DNA from: Marvinbryantia formatexigens
GTDB taxonomy: Bacteria; Bacillota; Clostridia; Oscillospirales; Ruminococcaceae
Direction: 5' to 3'
DNA length: 64,000 bases
Assembly: GCA_021771035.1 (NCBI GenBank)
Contig: JAETPU010000006.1
Span: 62,001-126,000 of the forward strand
Shown piece after piece: positions 17,011 to 25,586 of the stretch. Position 1 is the first letter of the stretch. Each line of letters opens with the position of its first letter. The notes beneath the pieces were generated by a model. The model worked only from the letters and a program-made list of their open reading frames with translations. It was not told the DNA's origin and ran no database searches. The position numbers and the translations under genes were made by a program.

Positions 17011-18825
17011 ATGAATGCAGCAGTCCGTCTCCTGGACGCCCAGGAACGCGAATTCATATGTCCGGTTGGAATTACCCTCATGGAGGCCCTCAAGCGGCAC
17101 AACGTCTTTATGGACGCCCCCTGCGGCGGGAACGGAACCTGCGGAAAATGCCGGGTGTTTGTCAGCGGCGCTCTCAGCGGCCCGGACGAGGATGAGCGGC
17201 GCCTGTTGGGAAATTCCCTGGAGCAGGGCGTGCGTCTGGCCTGCCGCGCTCAAATTCTGGGGGACTGCCAGGTACGCCTGCTGGGAAACGAAAACCAGCA
17301 AATGGGCATCTGTCAGGAGGGAACAAGCGCCCCCTTCCCTCTGAACCCGGCGGTTCGCACTGTGGGTGTAAGCTTGGCTGCTCCCACCCTAAAGGCCCCT
17401 GTCACCAAGGAAAATGCCCTCAGGGATGCGCTTTTCCAACAGGGAATCTCCCTGGCCCCCCTCTCTTTCAATGTTCTCCAGCAGCTCTCCGGCCTGCCCG
17501 ACGAAGCCCCCCTTCAGGTACTGCTGAACGGCAGCACTGTGCTGGCAATTTCAGACCATCCGGAGCCTGTGTCCCCCCTGGGAATGGCAGTGGATATCGG
17601 CACCACCACGGTAGTGGCCTATTTCTACCGGCTCAGTGACGGGCAGCGCCTTCAGGTGCTCAGTGCCCTGAATCCCCAGCGCAGCTTTGGCGCGGACGTC
17701 ATCTCCCGGATCCAAGCCTGTATGCAGGACAGAGAAAACCTCACCCGGATGCGGGATACCCTGCTGGCCCAGCTCAACGGCATGATTGACCGGTTCTGTA
17801 CAGAGCAGGGCTGTTGCCGGGAGCAGCTTGCCTGCGCCAGTGTGTGTGGAAACACCACCATGCTGCATCTGCTGTGCGGGATTGCCCCGGATGGCATTGC
17901 CGCCGCCCCCTTTGCAGGGGCCAGCCTGTTCGGCACCTGGCTGCCTGCCCAGCAGCTTGGGCTTCATCTGCTTCCCCAGGCTTCGGTGTATCTGGCGCCC
18001 AGCATCTCCAGTTATGTGGGGGCGGATATCACCGCCGGCCTGCTCTCCTGTGGGATTCTGGAAAAAACGGCTCCCACTGTGTTTTTGGATGTGGGAACCA
18101 ATGGGGAAATGGCGCTGTATTCCGACGGCGCCCTGACGGCCTGTTCCACCGCTGCGGGCCCGGCCTTTGAGGGCGCCCATATCCAGTGCGGCACCGGCTC
18201 AGTCCCCGGCGCTGTGTGCCAAGTGACGCTGGACAGGGATAATCAGGCTATTCTCTGCGCCACGATTGACGATAAACCGCCGGTGGGAATCTGCGGTTCC
18301 GGGCTCATCGACGCACTGGCAGTCCTGTTAGAGTGCGGCGCCGTGGATGAAACCGGACGTCTGTGCGATGCCGATGAAATCGAGGAGGACTGGGTAGTCC
18401 AGTACCTTGACGAGGACGCGCAACGCTTCTACCTGGACAGGGACGCCGGAGTCTATCTTACGGCCCAGGATATCCGGGAGATACAGCTGGCAAAGGCCGC
18501 CATTGCTGCGGGAATTTCCACCATGCTCCAAAAGCGCGGCCTGGCTGTGGAGCAGGTAGGGGAAATCTGCCTGGCCGGCGGGTTTGGTACCCATATCCAT
18601 CCCGAAAGCGCCTGCCGGATTGGCCTTTTGCCTCCCAGCTGTGCCCAGAAGATCACGGTCGCCGGTAATGCCGCCGGCATGGGAGCCGTACGCGCCCTGC
18701 TCTCCCGTCACGCTCCCCAGGAATTGGAGGATCTGGTACGGCGCACCCATTATCTGGAGCTCTCCGGCGATCCCGTCTTTCAGGAGGAATACATTGAACA
18801 GATGATGTTCCCTGAGGAGGACTGA
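17011..18825 (+). CDS. Corrinoid-activation protein (2Fe-2S ferredoxin plus ASKHA/DUF4445 domains)
   Basis: Predicted RACo-type reductive activator, which uses ATP to return an inactive cob(II)alamin methyltransfer protein to cob(I)alamin. The 604 residues start with a plant-type [2Fe-2S] ferredoxin domain with cysteines 38, 44, 47 and 78 (DAPCGGNGTCGKCRV, ACRAQ). A linker follows, then an ASKHA ATPase with phosphate loops at 193-205 (AVDIGTTTVVAYF), GNTTMLHLLCG near 287 and VFLDVGTNGEMALYS near 355, plus a CLAGGFG motif. GGAGG is eight bases before the ATG. No corrinoid protein or methyltransferase lies in the window, so its client is elsewhere or unknown. Confidence 0.9.
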   Translation: MNAAVRLLDAQEREFICPVGITLMEALKRHNVFMDAPCGGNGTCGKCRVFVSGALSGPDEDERRLLGNSLEQGVRLACRAQILGDCQVRLLGNENQQMGICQEGTSAPFPLNPAVRTVGVSLAAPTLKAPVTKENALRDALFQQGISLAPLSFNVLQQLSGLPDEAPLQVLLNGSTVLAISDHPEPVSPLGMAVDIGTTTVVAYFYRLSDGQRLQVLSALNPQRSFGADVISRIQACMQDRENLTRMRDTLLAQLNGMIDRFCTEQGCCREQLACASVCGNTTMLHLLCGIAPDGIAAAPFAGASLFGTWLPAQQLGLHLLPQASVYLAPSISSYVGADITAGLLSCGILEKTAPTVFLDVGTNGEMALYSDGALTACSTAAGPAFEGAHIQCGTGSVPGAVCQVTLDRDNQAILCATIDDKPPVGICGSGLIDALAVLLECGAVDETGRLCDADEIEEDWVVQYLDEDAQRFYLDRDAGVYLTAQDIREIQLAKAAIAAGISTMLQKRGLAVEQVGEICLAGGFGTHIHPESACRIGLLPPSCAQKITVAGNAAGMGAVRALLSRHAPQELEDLVRRTHYLELSGDPVFQEEYIEQMMFPEED

Positions 18826-18937
18826 TTACTCCCTTATCCATCCTGTCTGTGATGCAGCGCTATCCGATGGGAGCCAGATGGCCGCTCTTCCACGGATATC
18901 CACAGCCCGCTGCGGGTGGCGTTGTCCCTCATAGCCG

Positions 18938-18976
18938 AAAAAGAGAGCCGGAGACGATCTCCGGCTCTCTTTTTCT
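18938..18976 (+). terminator. Terminator after the corrinoid-activator gene
   Basis: A stem of AAGAGAGCCGGAGA with its complement is flanked by A and T runs, so it can work in both directions. Apart from this I see nothing defined in the gap 18826-19231. Confidence 0.8.
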
Positions 18977-19231
18977 GTTTGCGCCCGATAGTATCTTTTC
19001 CTCAGAGGCTTGAAACGGAGAATTTCGGACAGGATGCCGCAAAGAGCTATCCCCATGGCAAGGCGGCAGTCCTTTTCCCCTTTGACAGGGCAGTCAACCA
19101 TTTTCCTCTGTGCAGCCCATGGCCGTAGTTTCCCACCCCGTCCAGAATGTCAGGTATCCCGGAAAATTTGGCTCCTGCCGCAATGCCCCTTCCCGTGGGG
19201 ATTTCATTCTTTCCAGTGACAATATCCTGTC

Positions 19232-20218
19232 CTAATAGGAGTGCCCGGAGTGAACGCCGTTTCCGCTGGCATAGGCCTGGGGCTGAACCCTGGTAAACCG
19301 GACATATTCTTCCAGCAGCGCATCATCCTGCAGTATTTGATCAAATAACATCTGATCCGAGAGATTTCCCAACTTGTCCCTGAGTTTCCTGAGCTTCCAG
19401 TTGGGAACAAACAGTTCCACGGTACAGGATTCATAACGCATCCCCCACACCAGCCCACTATACAGCTGCCAGTCCTCCTTATGAATGCGCAGGCGCATGG
19501 TTCGCGTACTTCCATCTATCTGTCCTACCTGAACCAGTGCCACATAGGGGGCATCCTCATGCCCCTCCCAGTCGGCGTATTTATCTTCAATCCACACTCC
19601 AGTCAGCATCCTGGACTGGGAGATCCCCCGCTGGGTGAAATGGTACCAGAATACCCCGCCAATCATCATCAGCAGCACAAGCCCCATCCCGATTCCCGCT
19701 AAAATCCAATTGCGCTTTGCGTTTCGAACCTGCTGCAGAGCCAGTTGTTCTTGGGAATTCTGCTCCTGCTGCTGGCGTTCCTCTTCTCCAAGGCCATCCT
19801 GTTCGCCAAACCGCAGCTCCAGCTCTCGAAGCGGAAGTTCCCTCTGAAACTGCGCCTGGGAGAGCCGCTGTACAAACTCGGTCAGGCTGGAGTAACTCCC
19901 CTCCTGCAGCGGCTCCAAAAGCTGAGCCGCCTGGGCTACCTCCCGGCTGCTCTCTCTGAGCTGCCGAAGATGCGCTTGTAAAAGCCCCGGGATATGCTGG
20001 GGAACCCGAATCATCTGGGCAATTTGTTCCAGGGAAAACCCCATCCTGCGCAGCAGCCCGATTTCCCTGAGACGCTGGAGATCTGTACAGGAAAACTCCA
20101 GATAATCCCGCCCATTTTTCCATACGGCCTTCGGTGTCACCAGCCCGCGCTGCACATACAGCCGTACCGCCCGCTCGGTCAGGCCGGTTTTCTCCAGTAT
20201 CTCCTTCATTTTCATCAT
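19232..20218 (-). CDS. Membrane-anchored MerR-family regulator
   Basis: A 328-residue protein with an N-terminal MerR winged helix (about 1-75: MKEILEKTGLTERAVRLYVQRGLV, then LQRLREIGLLRRMGFSLEQIAQM). A helical, Gln-rich linker (about 80-168) follows, then one transmembrane helix at 171-193 (WILAGIGMGLVLLMMIGGVFWYHF). The C-terminal 135 residues would lie outside the cell. It lacks the metal-binding cysteines of classical MerR proteins. The layout suggests a one-component sensor reading a signal across the membrane. GAGGG precedes the first of three clustered Met codons. The target is unknown; the gene sits alone. Confidence 0.75.
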   Translation of the reverse strand: MMKMKEILEKTGLTERAVRLYVQRGLVTPKAVWKNGRDYLEFSCTDLQRLREIGLLRRMGFSLEQIAQMIRVPQHIPGLLQAHLRQLRESSREVAQAAQLLEPLQEGSYSSLTEFVQRLSQAQFQRELPLRELELRFGEQDGLGEEERQQQEQNSQEQLALQQVRNAKRNWILAGIGMGLVLLMMIGGVFWYHFTQRGISQSRMLTGVWIEDKYADWEGHEDAPYVALVQVGQIDGSTRTMRLRIHKEDWQLYSGLVWGMRYESCTVELFVPNWKLRKLRDKLGNLSDQMLFDQILQDDALLEEYVRFTRVQPQAYASGNGVHSGHSY

Positions 20219-20590
20219 GGCGCCCTCCCTCGATACTATAGATTTGTTCCATCTTAATCATCATTCAGCCAAGAGCATCACAAGCTATTTTGCAGCCGGC
20301 TTCCCGCTGTCCGGAATCCTCCCGGGTTTCACAGTCCCCTGCGCCCTGCCCCGGCACAAACAACGGGGCCTCTTTTTCCCCTCTGTACCGACGGGGATAC
20401 AGTCCCCCTTGGTCCAAGCTGTTTTCCGGCGCCGCTCAATCCGGGGCTTGCCCCCGGCGGCCATTTTCTGCCATAACAATAGAACCTCTACTGTCAGTCT
20501 ACCCTCTTACCCAGGGAAAGTGTCAATACTTTTTAAAAGAAAATTTAAAAAATGCAGAAAATCATTTTACTATATGGATAATATAAACAC
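20219..20590. other. Gap between the MerR gene and the ribosomal cluster terminator
   Basis: No credible gene. The 5' part should hold the MerR promoter (a TATAGT box lies about 20 bp before its RBS, with no clear -35 box). The rest is featureless apart from an AT-rich stretch next to the terminator. Confidence 0.5.
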
Positions 20591-20625
20591 AAAAATCCCC
20601 AGTGTCATATGACACCGGGGATTGT
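20591..20625 (-). terminator. Terminator of the S10-spc-alpha cluster
   Basis: On the minus strand AATCCCC and GTGTCAT pair with ATGACAC and GGGGATT, followed by TTTTT. It closes the transcript after rplQ. Confidence 0.85.
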
Positions 20626-20643
20626 TCATTCGCAAAAACGAAG

Positions 20644-20985
20644 TTAGATAAGCTCGATGATCGCCATCTCAGCAGCGTCACCGCGGCGCGGTCCGATTTT
20701 GATGATGCGGGTGTAACCGCCATTCTGCTCCTTATATTTCGGTGCAATCTCATCAAAGACCTTCTTGGCTACGGTTTCCTTGGTAACAAAGGAATAAACC
20801 TGACGCTTGGAGTGGAGATTCTCTTCCTTCGCCGTAGTAATCATTTTCTCAGCCATTGCGCGAACTTCCTTCGCTCTTGTCACGGTGGTCTCAATTCTGC
20901 CCTTTTCCAGCAGGAAAGTAACCATAGCTCTGAGCATTGCCCTTCTGTGGTCAGAAGTTCTGCCGAGTTTTCTGGTACCTGGCAT
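20644..20985 (-). CDS. rplQ: Ribosomal protein L17
   Basis: A large-subunit protein near the peptide exit region. The 113 residues fit bacterial L17, with the conserved start [21 protein letters not shown] and the middle [21 protein letters not shown]. It is the last gene of the cluster, 30 bp after rpoA, and a terminator follows. Confidence 0.97.
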   Translation of the reverse strand: MPGTRKLGRTSDHRRAMLRAMVTFLLEKGRIETTVTRAKEVRAMAEKMITTAKEENLHSKRQVYSFVTKETVAKKVFDEIAPKYKEQNGGYTRIIKIGPRRGDAAEMAIIELI

Positions 20986-21015
20986 CGAAATTCACTCCTT
21001 TACCTGGTCTAAATC

Positions 21016-21966
21016 TTATTCTTCTTCTTTTGTAAGGTTAAACCCGAGGGATTCCAGCTTGGAGATGACTTCCTCCAAGGATTTTCTTCCGAGGTTGCGG
21101 ACTTTCATCATTTCCTCCTCGGATTTGCTGATGAGATCCCCCACGGTATTGATGCCTGCCCGTTTCAAGCAGTTGAACGAGCGGACAGACAAGTCAAGCT
21201 CTTCAATGGTCATCTCAAGGACCTTTTCTTTTCCGTTATCGTCCTTCTCCACCATAATTTCGGTGTGATAGGCCTCATCCGAAAGGTCAACGAACAAATT
21301 GAGATGCTCGTTGAGGACCTTGGCTGCTAAGGAAACGGACTCTTTGGCGGAGATGGTTCCGTCCGTCCATACCTCCAATGTGAGCTTATCGTAGTCGGTA
21401 ATCTGGCCGACACGGGTATTCTCTACGGTATAGTTCACCTTTAAGACTGGAGTATAGATACTGTCGATGGGGATGATGCCAATGGTGCTCTGGAGATTCT
21501 GCTTGTTTCGCTCCGCCGGAACATAGCCGCGGCCGCGGTCCAGGGTGATCTCCATATTGAGCTTGGCGCCGGGGCCCAAGGTGGCAATATGCATACTCGG
21601 ATCGAGGATTTCAACTTCGGAGTCAGCCTTAATGGATCCAGCTGTAACCTCACACTCTCCGGTGGCGTCAATGGAGACCACCTTGGGACCGTCACAGTAC
21701 AACTTGGCCGTTAAGCCCTTGATGTTCAGAACGATCTCGGTGACATCCTCCTTGACTCCGGGGATTGTGGAGAACTCGTGCTGTACTCCGTCAATCTTTA
21801 TGGATGTGACGGCAACACCAGGAAGCGAGGAGAGCAGGACGCGTCTCAGGCTGTTGCCCAGAGTTGTACCAAAACCACGCTCGAGAGGCTCCAAAATAAA
21901 CTTACCGTATGTGCCATCCGGTTTGATATCGGCCGTCTCAATTCTTGGCTTCTCGATTTCTATCAT
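21016..21966 (-). CDS. rpoA: RNA polymerase alpha subunit
   Basis: Scaffold for RNA polymerase assembly and contact for upstream DNA and activators. 316 residues: alpha-NTD about 1-228 ([20 protein letters not shown] for dimerisation), an acidic linker, then alpha-CTD about 245-310 with helix-hairpin-helix [20 protein letters not shown]. The ATG at 21966 follows GGGAGGG and gives the usual N-terminus; the longer reading to 22029 runs through the RBS. Confidence 0.98.
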   Translation of the reverse strand: MIEIEKPRIETADIKPDGTYGKFILEPLERGFGTTLGNSLRRVLLSSLPGVAVTSIKIDGVQHEFSTIPGVKEDVTEIVLNIKGLTAKLYCDGPKVVSIDATGECEVTAGSIKADSEVEILDPSMHIATLGPGAKLNMEITLDRGRGYVPAERNKQNLQSTIGIIPIDSIYTPVLKVNYTVENTRVGQITDYDKLTLEVWTDGTISAKESVSLAAKVLNEHLNLFVDLSDEAYHTEIMVEKDDNGKEKVLEMTIEELDLSVRSFNCLKRAGINTVGDLISKSEEEMMKVRNLGRKSLEEVISKLESLGFNLTKEEE

Positions 21967-22043
21967 TAAAAACCCTCCCTGAAGGGACAGATCCGAAGAA
22001 CTGTCTGATAATTCGCATTCCCTTGCCAATAGTCACCCGTCTA

Positions 22044-22670
22044 TTACTTCGAGTAGAGCTCAACGATCAGATGCTCTTCCACATCCAAATCAATGTCCTC
22101 ACGCTTCGGCAATTCAACGATCCGGGCGGTCAGCTGCTCGCGGTTGACCTCCAGCCACTTCGGAACCGGCTTCGCACTGTTGGTTTCCACAACAGCCTTG
22201 ATCTTCTCGCTGGTCTTGGAGCTATCTGCAACAGCAACCACATCGGAAGCCTTCACAAGGATGGAGGGAATGTTGGCCTTCTTGCCATTCAGGGTAAAAT
22301 GGCCGTGACGCACCAGCTGTCTGGCCTCTTTTCTGGAAGAAGCAAATCCGCAGCGGTAAACCACATTGTCCATACGGCTCTCCAGAATCTGGAGCAGGTT
22401 TTCACCGGTGATGCCGGCCTGGCGATCGGCCATCTCAAAATACTTGGCGAACTGGCTCTCCAGCACACCATAGAAACGTCTGGTTTTCTGCTTGGCGCGA
22501 AGCTGCAGGCCATACTCGGAAACCTTTTTCCGGCTCTGACCATGCTGGCCCGGAGCGTAGCCCCTACGGGAGATTGCGCACTTTTCGGTGTAGCATCTCT
22601 CACCTTTCAGGAACAGCTTCTGGCCTTCGCGGCGGCACTGCTTGCACACTGCATCGGTATATCTTGCCAT
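22044..22670 (-). CDS. rpsD: Ribosomal protein S4, zinc-binding form
   Basis: Primary 16S rRNA-binding protein that starts 30S assembly; 208 residues. The N-terminus carries Cys9, Cys12, Cys26 and Cys31, the zinc-binding C+ type. An S4 RNA-binding domain follows ([32 protein letters not shown]). S4 often represses its own operon in Firmicutes, but no leader site was identified here. Confidence 0.97.
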   Translation of the reverse strand: MARYTDAVCKQCRREGQKLFLKGERCYTEKCAISRRGYAPGQHGQSRKKVSEYGLQLRAKQKTRRFYGVLESQFAKYFEMADRQAGITGENLLQILESRMDNVVYRCGFASSRKEARQLVRHGHFTLNGKKANIPSILVKASDVVAVADSSKTSEKIKAVVETNSAKPVPKWLEVNREQLTARIVELPKREDIDLDVEEHLIVELYSK

Positions 22671-22696
22671 GGTACCTTACACCTCCTGATATCTCA

Positions 22697-23095
22697 TTAG
22701 ACGCGCCGTCTCTTGGGCGGGCGGCAGCCATTGTGCGGAATCGGAGTAACATCCTTAATCATGTTGACCTCCAAACCAGCAGCCTGCAGGGCACGGATGG
22801 CAGCCTCACGGCCGGAGCCCGGTCCCTTCACATAAACTTCCACAGACTTCAGTCCATGCTCCATTGCAGCCTTGGCAGCGGTTTCAGCCGCGGTCTGTGC
22901 AGCAAACGGAGTGGATTTTCTGGAACCACGGAAACCCAATCCTCCGGAACTTGCCCAAGACAGAGCATTTCCCTGAGTATCAGTGATGGTTACAATGGTA
23001 TTATTGAAGGTGGACTGGATGTGAGCCGCGCCACGCTCAATATTTTTACGTTCACGACGTCTGCGAATGGCTTTTTTCGGAGTAGCTTTTGCCAT
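22697..23095 (-). CDS. rpsK: Ribosomal protein S11
   Basis: A platform protein of the 30S subunit, 132 residues. It shows [37 protein letters not shown] and the C-terminal [18 protein letters not shown] typical of S11. It lies between rpsM and rpsD as usual. Confidence 0.97.
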   Translation of the reverse strand: MAKATPKKAIRRRRERKNIERGAAHIQSTFNNTIVTITDTQGNALSWASSGGLGFRGSRKSTPFAAQTAAETAAKAAMEHGLKSVEVYVKGPGSGREAAIRALQAAGLEVNMIKDVTPIPHNGCRPPKRRRV

Positions 23096-23110
23096 TTCTC
23101 AAGTCCCTCC

Positions 23111-23479
23111 CTACTTCTTCTTGTTGGCGATGGTTTTAGCAGGACCTTTCCGGGTTCTGGCATTGGTCTTTGTTCTCTGACCTCTGACCGGCAGTCCTTT
23201 TCTGTGGCGGACACCGCGGTAGCATCCAACCTCAACCAATCTCTTAATATCCAAGGCGACATTACGGCGAAGGTCGCCTTCCACCTCGAAGTTGCGGTCA
23301 ATATACTCACGCAGCTTGGAGACATCGTCCTCGGACAGATCTTTGACTCTTATGTCAGGATTTACACCTGTTGCCTTCAGAATCTGGCTGGCAGAGGCAC
23401 GGCCAATACCAAAGATATAGGTAAGACCGATCTCAACGCGCTTTTCTCTGGGCAAGTCAACACCAGCGATACGAGCCAT
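23111..23479 (-). CDS. rpsM: Ribosomal protein S13
   Basis: A 30S head protein that contacts the P-site tRNA and L5 across the B1b bridge. 122 residues, with [20 protein letters not shown], the helix-two-turn-helix segment [15 protein letters not shown], the [20 protein letters not shown] arm and a basic tail ending in NKKK. Confidence 0.97.
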   Translation of the reverse strand: MARIAGVDLPREKRVEIGLTYIFGIGRASASQILKATGVNPDIRVKDLSEDDVSKLREYIDRNFEVEGDLRRNVALDIKRLVEVGCYRGVRHRKGLPVRGQRTKTNARTRKGPAKTIANKKK

Positions 23480-23516
23480 TATTTTGTTGCACCTCCATTA
23501 CTTGGTTTTGCACGAA

Positions 23517-23630
23517 TTAGCCCTGACGTTGTTTATGTTTCGGGTTTGTACAAATAACCATGATGCGACCCTTACGTTTGATTACTTTGCACTTCTCGCA
23601 AATCGGTTTAACGGAAGGTCTTACTTTCAT
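23517..23630 (-). CDS. rpmJ: Ribosomal protein L36, zinc-binding form
   Basis: A 37-residue protein found by reading the minus strand between infA and rpsM. It starts [20 protein letters not shown]. Zinc ligands Cys11, Cys14, Cys27 and His32 are all present, so it is the C+ type. This is the expected position for rpmJ in Firmicutes. Confidence 0.95.
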   Translation of the reverse strand: MKVRPSVKPICEKCKVIKRKGRIMVICTNPKHKQRQG

Positions 23631-23662
23631 GTGGAATTACCTCCTTGCATTTCCCTGGCGGG

Positions 23663-23881
23663 CTATTTGGAACGCCATGTAATGCGTCCCTTGGTGAGGT
23701 CGTATGGCGACATCTCGACCGTCACCTTGTCTCCGGGCAGAATGCGGATAAAGTTCATCCGCAGCTTGCCAGAGATATGGGCCAGAATTTTGTGTCCATT
23801 GGGCAGCTCTACTTGAAACGTTGCGTTAGGCAGTGCCTCCAGTACGATACCCTCAATCTCAATGACATCTTCTTTTGACAA
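23663..23881 (-). CDS. infA: Translation initiation factor IF-1
   Basis: Binds the 30S A site during initiation. 72 residues with the OB-fold S1 sequence: [45 protein letters not shown], and the end [11 protein letters not shown]. The start codon is TTG at 23881, seven bases after GGAGG; no ATG fits the family N-terminus. Confidence 0.96.
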   Translation of the reverse strand: MSKEDVIEIEGIVLEALPNATFQVELPNGHKILAHISGKLRMNFIRILPGDKVTVEMSPYDLTKGRITWRSK

Positions 23882-23896
23882 GCAAATACCTCCCCA

Positions 23897-24160
23897 TCAG
23901 GTGACGAGCGCGCCATTGCCGTTTTCTTGATTCAGCATGGACAATGTACGTCTCAATTTATGATTGGTCATCATTTCTTCAGCCTGCACCGTTCGGTTTG
24001 TCCTCTGCAGGTGCTTGAGCCGCTTTTTCTTCGGCCGTTCCAGGGGCCGCATCTTGCCGTCGGCAAGCCAGGCAAAATCCCCCTGAACCCTCAGCACCAC
24101 AAAAAACCGCCCGGCATCCCGTCCAGCCATGGATTTTACAATGCCGTTTACTTCAATCAT
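23897..24160 (-). CDS. KOW-domain RNA-binding protein between map and infA
   Basis: An 87-residue basic protein. The N-terminal half reads MIEVNGIVKSMAGRDAGRFFVVL then WLADGKMRPLERPKKKRLKHL, a KOW/SH3-like fold like that of ribosomal protein L14e, and suggests rRNA or ribosome binding. Small KOW proteins at this map-infA position occur widely in clostridia but are not assigned as structural ribosomal proteins. The ATG at 24160 is chosen because GGAGG lies eight bases upstream; the map stop codon overlaps the reading just before. Confidence 0.8.
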   Translation of the reverse strand: MIEVNGIVKSMAGRDAGRFFVVLRVQGDFAWLADGKMRPLERPKKKRLKHLQRTNRTVQAEEMMTNHKLRRTLSMLNQENGNGALVT

Positions 24161-24174
24161 CCACTGTCCCTCCA

Positions 24175-24921
24175 TCACGGCTGTGTCAGGATAACCGGCC
24201 CGTTATCCGTGATGGCAATGGTGTGTTCAAAGTGAGCCGACAGAGAACCGCTCTGCGTCACAGTGGTCCAGCCGTCCTGCAGGACACGGACCCCCGCGCC
24301 GGTCTCATTCACCATCGGTTCAATGGCAATCGTCATTCCAGGCATCAGCCGAGGGCCCCGGTGGGGTTTCCCGAAGTTGGGAACCTCCGGATCCTCATGG
24401 AGATTGGAACCCACGCCGTGTCCCACAAACTGCCGGACCACCGCGAAGCCGTTTTCCTCCACATAGCTCTGAACCGCCCAGGAGATATCCCCGATGCGAT
24501 TGCCGGCCTGTGCTGCCTGGATTCCCCGGTTCAGGCTCTCCCGTGTGACATCCATTAGTTTCTGCGCAGCCGGGGTGATTTCCCCAGCGGCAAAGGTGGA
24601 CGCATTATCGCCGTGGAACCCGTCGATAACCGCTCCCACATCAATGGAAACGATGTCCCCCTCCTGGATGACCCGGTGACCGGGAATACCATGGATAACC
24701 TCGTTGTTGATGGAAATACAGGCGCTGCCCGGAAACCCGCCATACCCCTTAAAAGAGGGGACGGCCCCCTGGGAACGGATAAACTTTTCAATCAGCTGAT
24801 CCAATTCCAGAGTGGTGACACCGGGTTTTACCGCCTGCCCTGCCAGCTGCAGCACCTGCGCCGAAATCTGGCCGGCCCTCTGCATCAAACGCAGTTCATT
24901 TGAGGTCTTGAGCACTATCAT
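24175..24921 (-). CDS. map: Methionine aminopeptidase, type I
   Basis: Removes the N-terminal Met from nascent proteins. 248 residues with the five metal ligands in place: two Asp in VSIDVGAVIDGFHGDNAST, His in FVGHGVGSNLHEDP, Glu in TIAIEPMV and Glu in SAHFEHTIAIT. There is no N-terminal zinc finger. It follows adk by three bases, so translation is probably coupled. Confidence 0.97.
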   Translation of the reverse strand: MIVLKTSNELRLMQRAGQISAQVLQLAGQAVKPGVTTLELDQLIEKFIRSQGAVPSFKGYGGFPGSACISINNEVIHGIPGHRVIQEGDIVSIDVGAVIDGFHGDNASTFAAGEITPAAQKLMDVTRESLNRGIQAAQAGNRIGDISWAVQSYVEENGFAVVRQFVGHGVGSNLHEDPEVPNFGKPHRGPRLMPGMTIAIEPMVNETGAGVRVLQDGWTTVTQSGSLSAHFEHTIAITDNGPVILTQP

Positions 24922-24924
24922 GAA

Positions 24925-25557
24925 TTACGCCTCCAAAGCTGCCAGGGTCAGCTTTGTCGTATCTGCAACTTCTTCCTGTCCCTCTACAACGCTCAGGATC
25001 CCCTTCTTGGAGTAATACTCCTTGAGAGGCTCTGTCTGGGCATGATAGACATCCAGGCGGGATGCGATTGTGGCCGGCTCGTCGTCCTTGCGGATTACCA
25101 GCTTGCCGTTGCATTTGGTGCAGATCCCCTCCTGTTTGGACGGCTTATACAGCACGTGGTAGGAGGCGCCGCAGCTCTCGCAGACACGGCGGCCGGAGAG
25201 GCGCTTCATAATGTCTTCGTCTTTTACTTCAATGTCCAGAACCTTATCGATGGAAACTCCCATCTGATCCAAGGCCTCTGCCTGGGGGACAGTTCTGGGG
25301 AAGCCGTCCAGGATGAATCCGTTTTTACAGTCCTCCTGGGCCAGGCGCTCCTTGATGATGCCGATTACTACTTCATCCGGAACCAGGTCCCCGGCATCCA
25401 TATAGGATTTTGCCTTCAGGCCCAGCTCGGTGCCCTCTTTGAGTGCGGCTCGGATAAGATTACCAGTGCTGATGGCAGGAATCCCTAGCTTGTCACAGAT
25501 GACTTCGGCCTGTGTGCCCTTGCCGGCGCCGGGAGCGCCCAAAAGAATCAGTTTCAT
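24925..25557 (-). CDS. adk: Adenylate kinase, zinc-LID form
   Basis: Converts ATP + AMP to two ADP. 210 residues with the P-loop GAPGAGKGTQ at 7-16, the NMP-binding ISTGNLIR and FILDGFPRTVPQAEAL segments, and a long LID domain carrying a four-cysteine zinc site (VCESCG and ICTKCNG) as in Gram-positive enzymes. It lies between secY and map, the standard Firmicute order. Confidence 0.97.
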   Translation of the reverse strand: MKLILLGAPGAGKGTQAEVICDKLGIPAISTGNLIRAALKEGTELGLKAKSYMDAGDLVPDEVVIGIIKERLAQEDCKNGFILDGFPRTVPQAEALDQMGVSIDKVLDIEVKDEDIMKRLSGRRVCESCGASYHVLYKPSKQEGICTKCNGKLVIRKDDEPATIASRLDVYHAQTEPLKEYYSKKGILSVVEGQEEVADTTKLTLAALEA

Positions 25558-25586
25558 AATAATCTTCCCTCCTGTTTCACTTAGCC

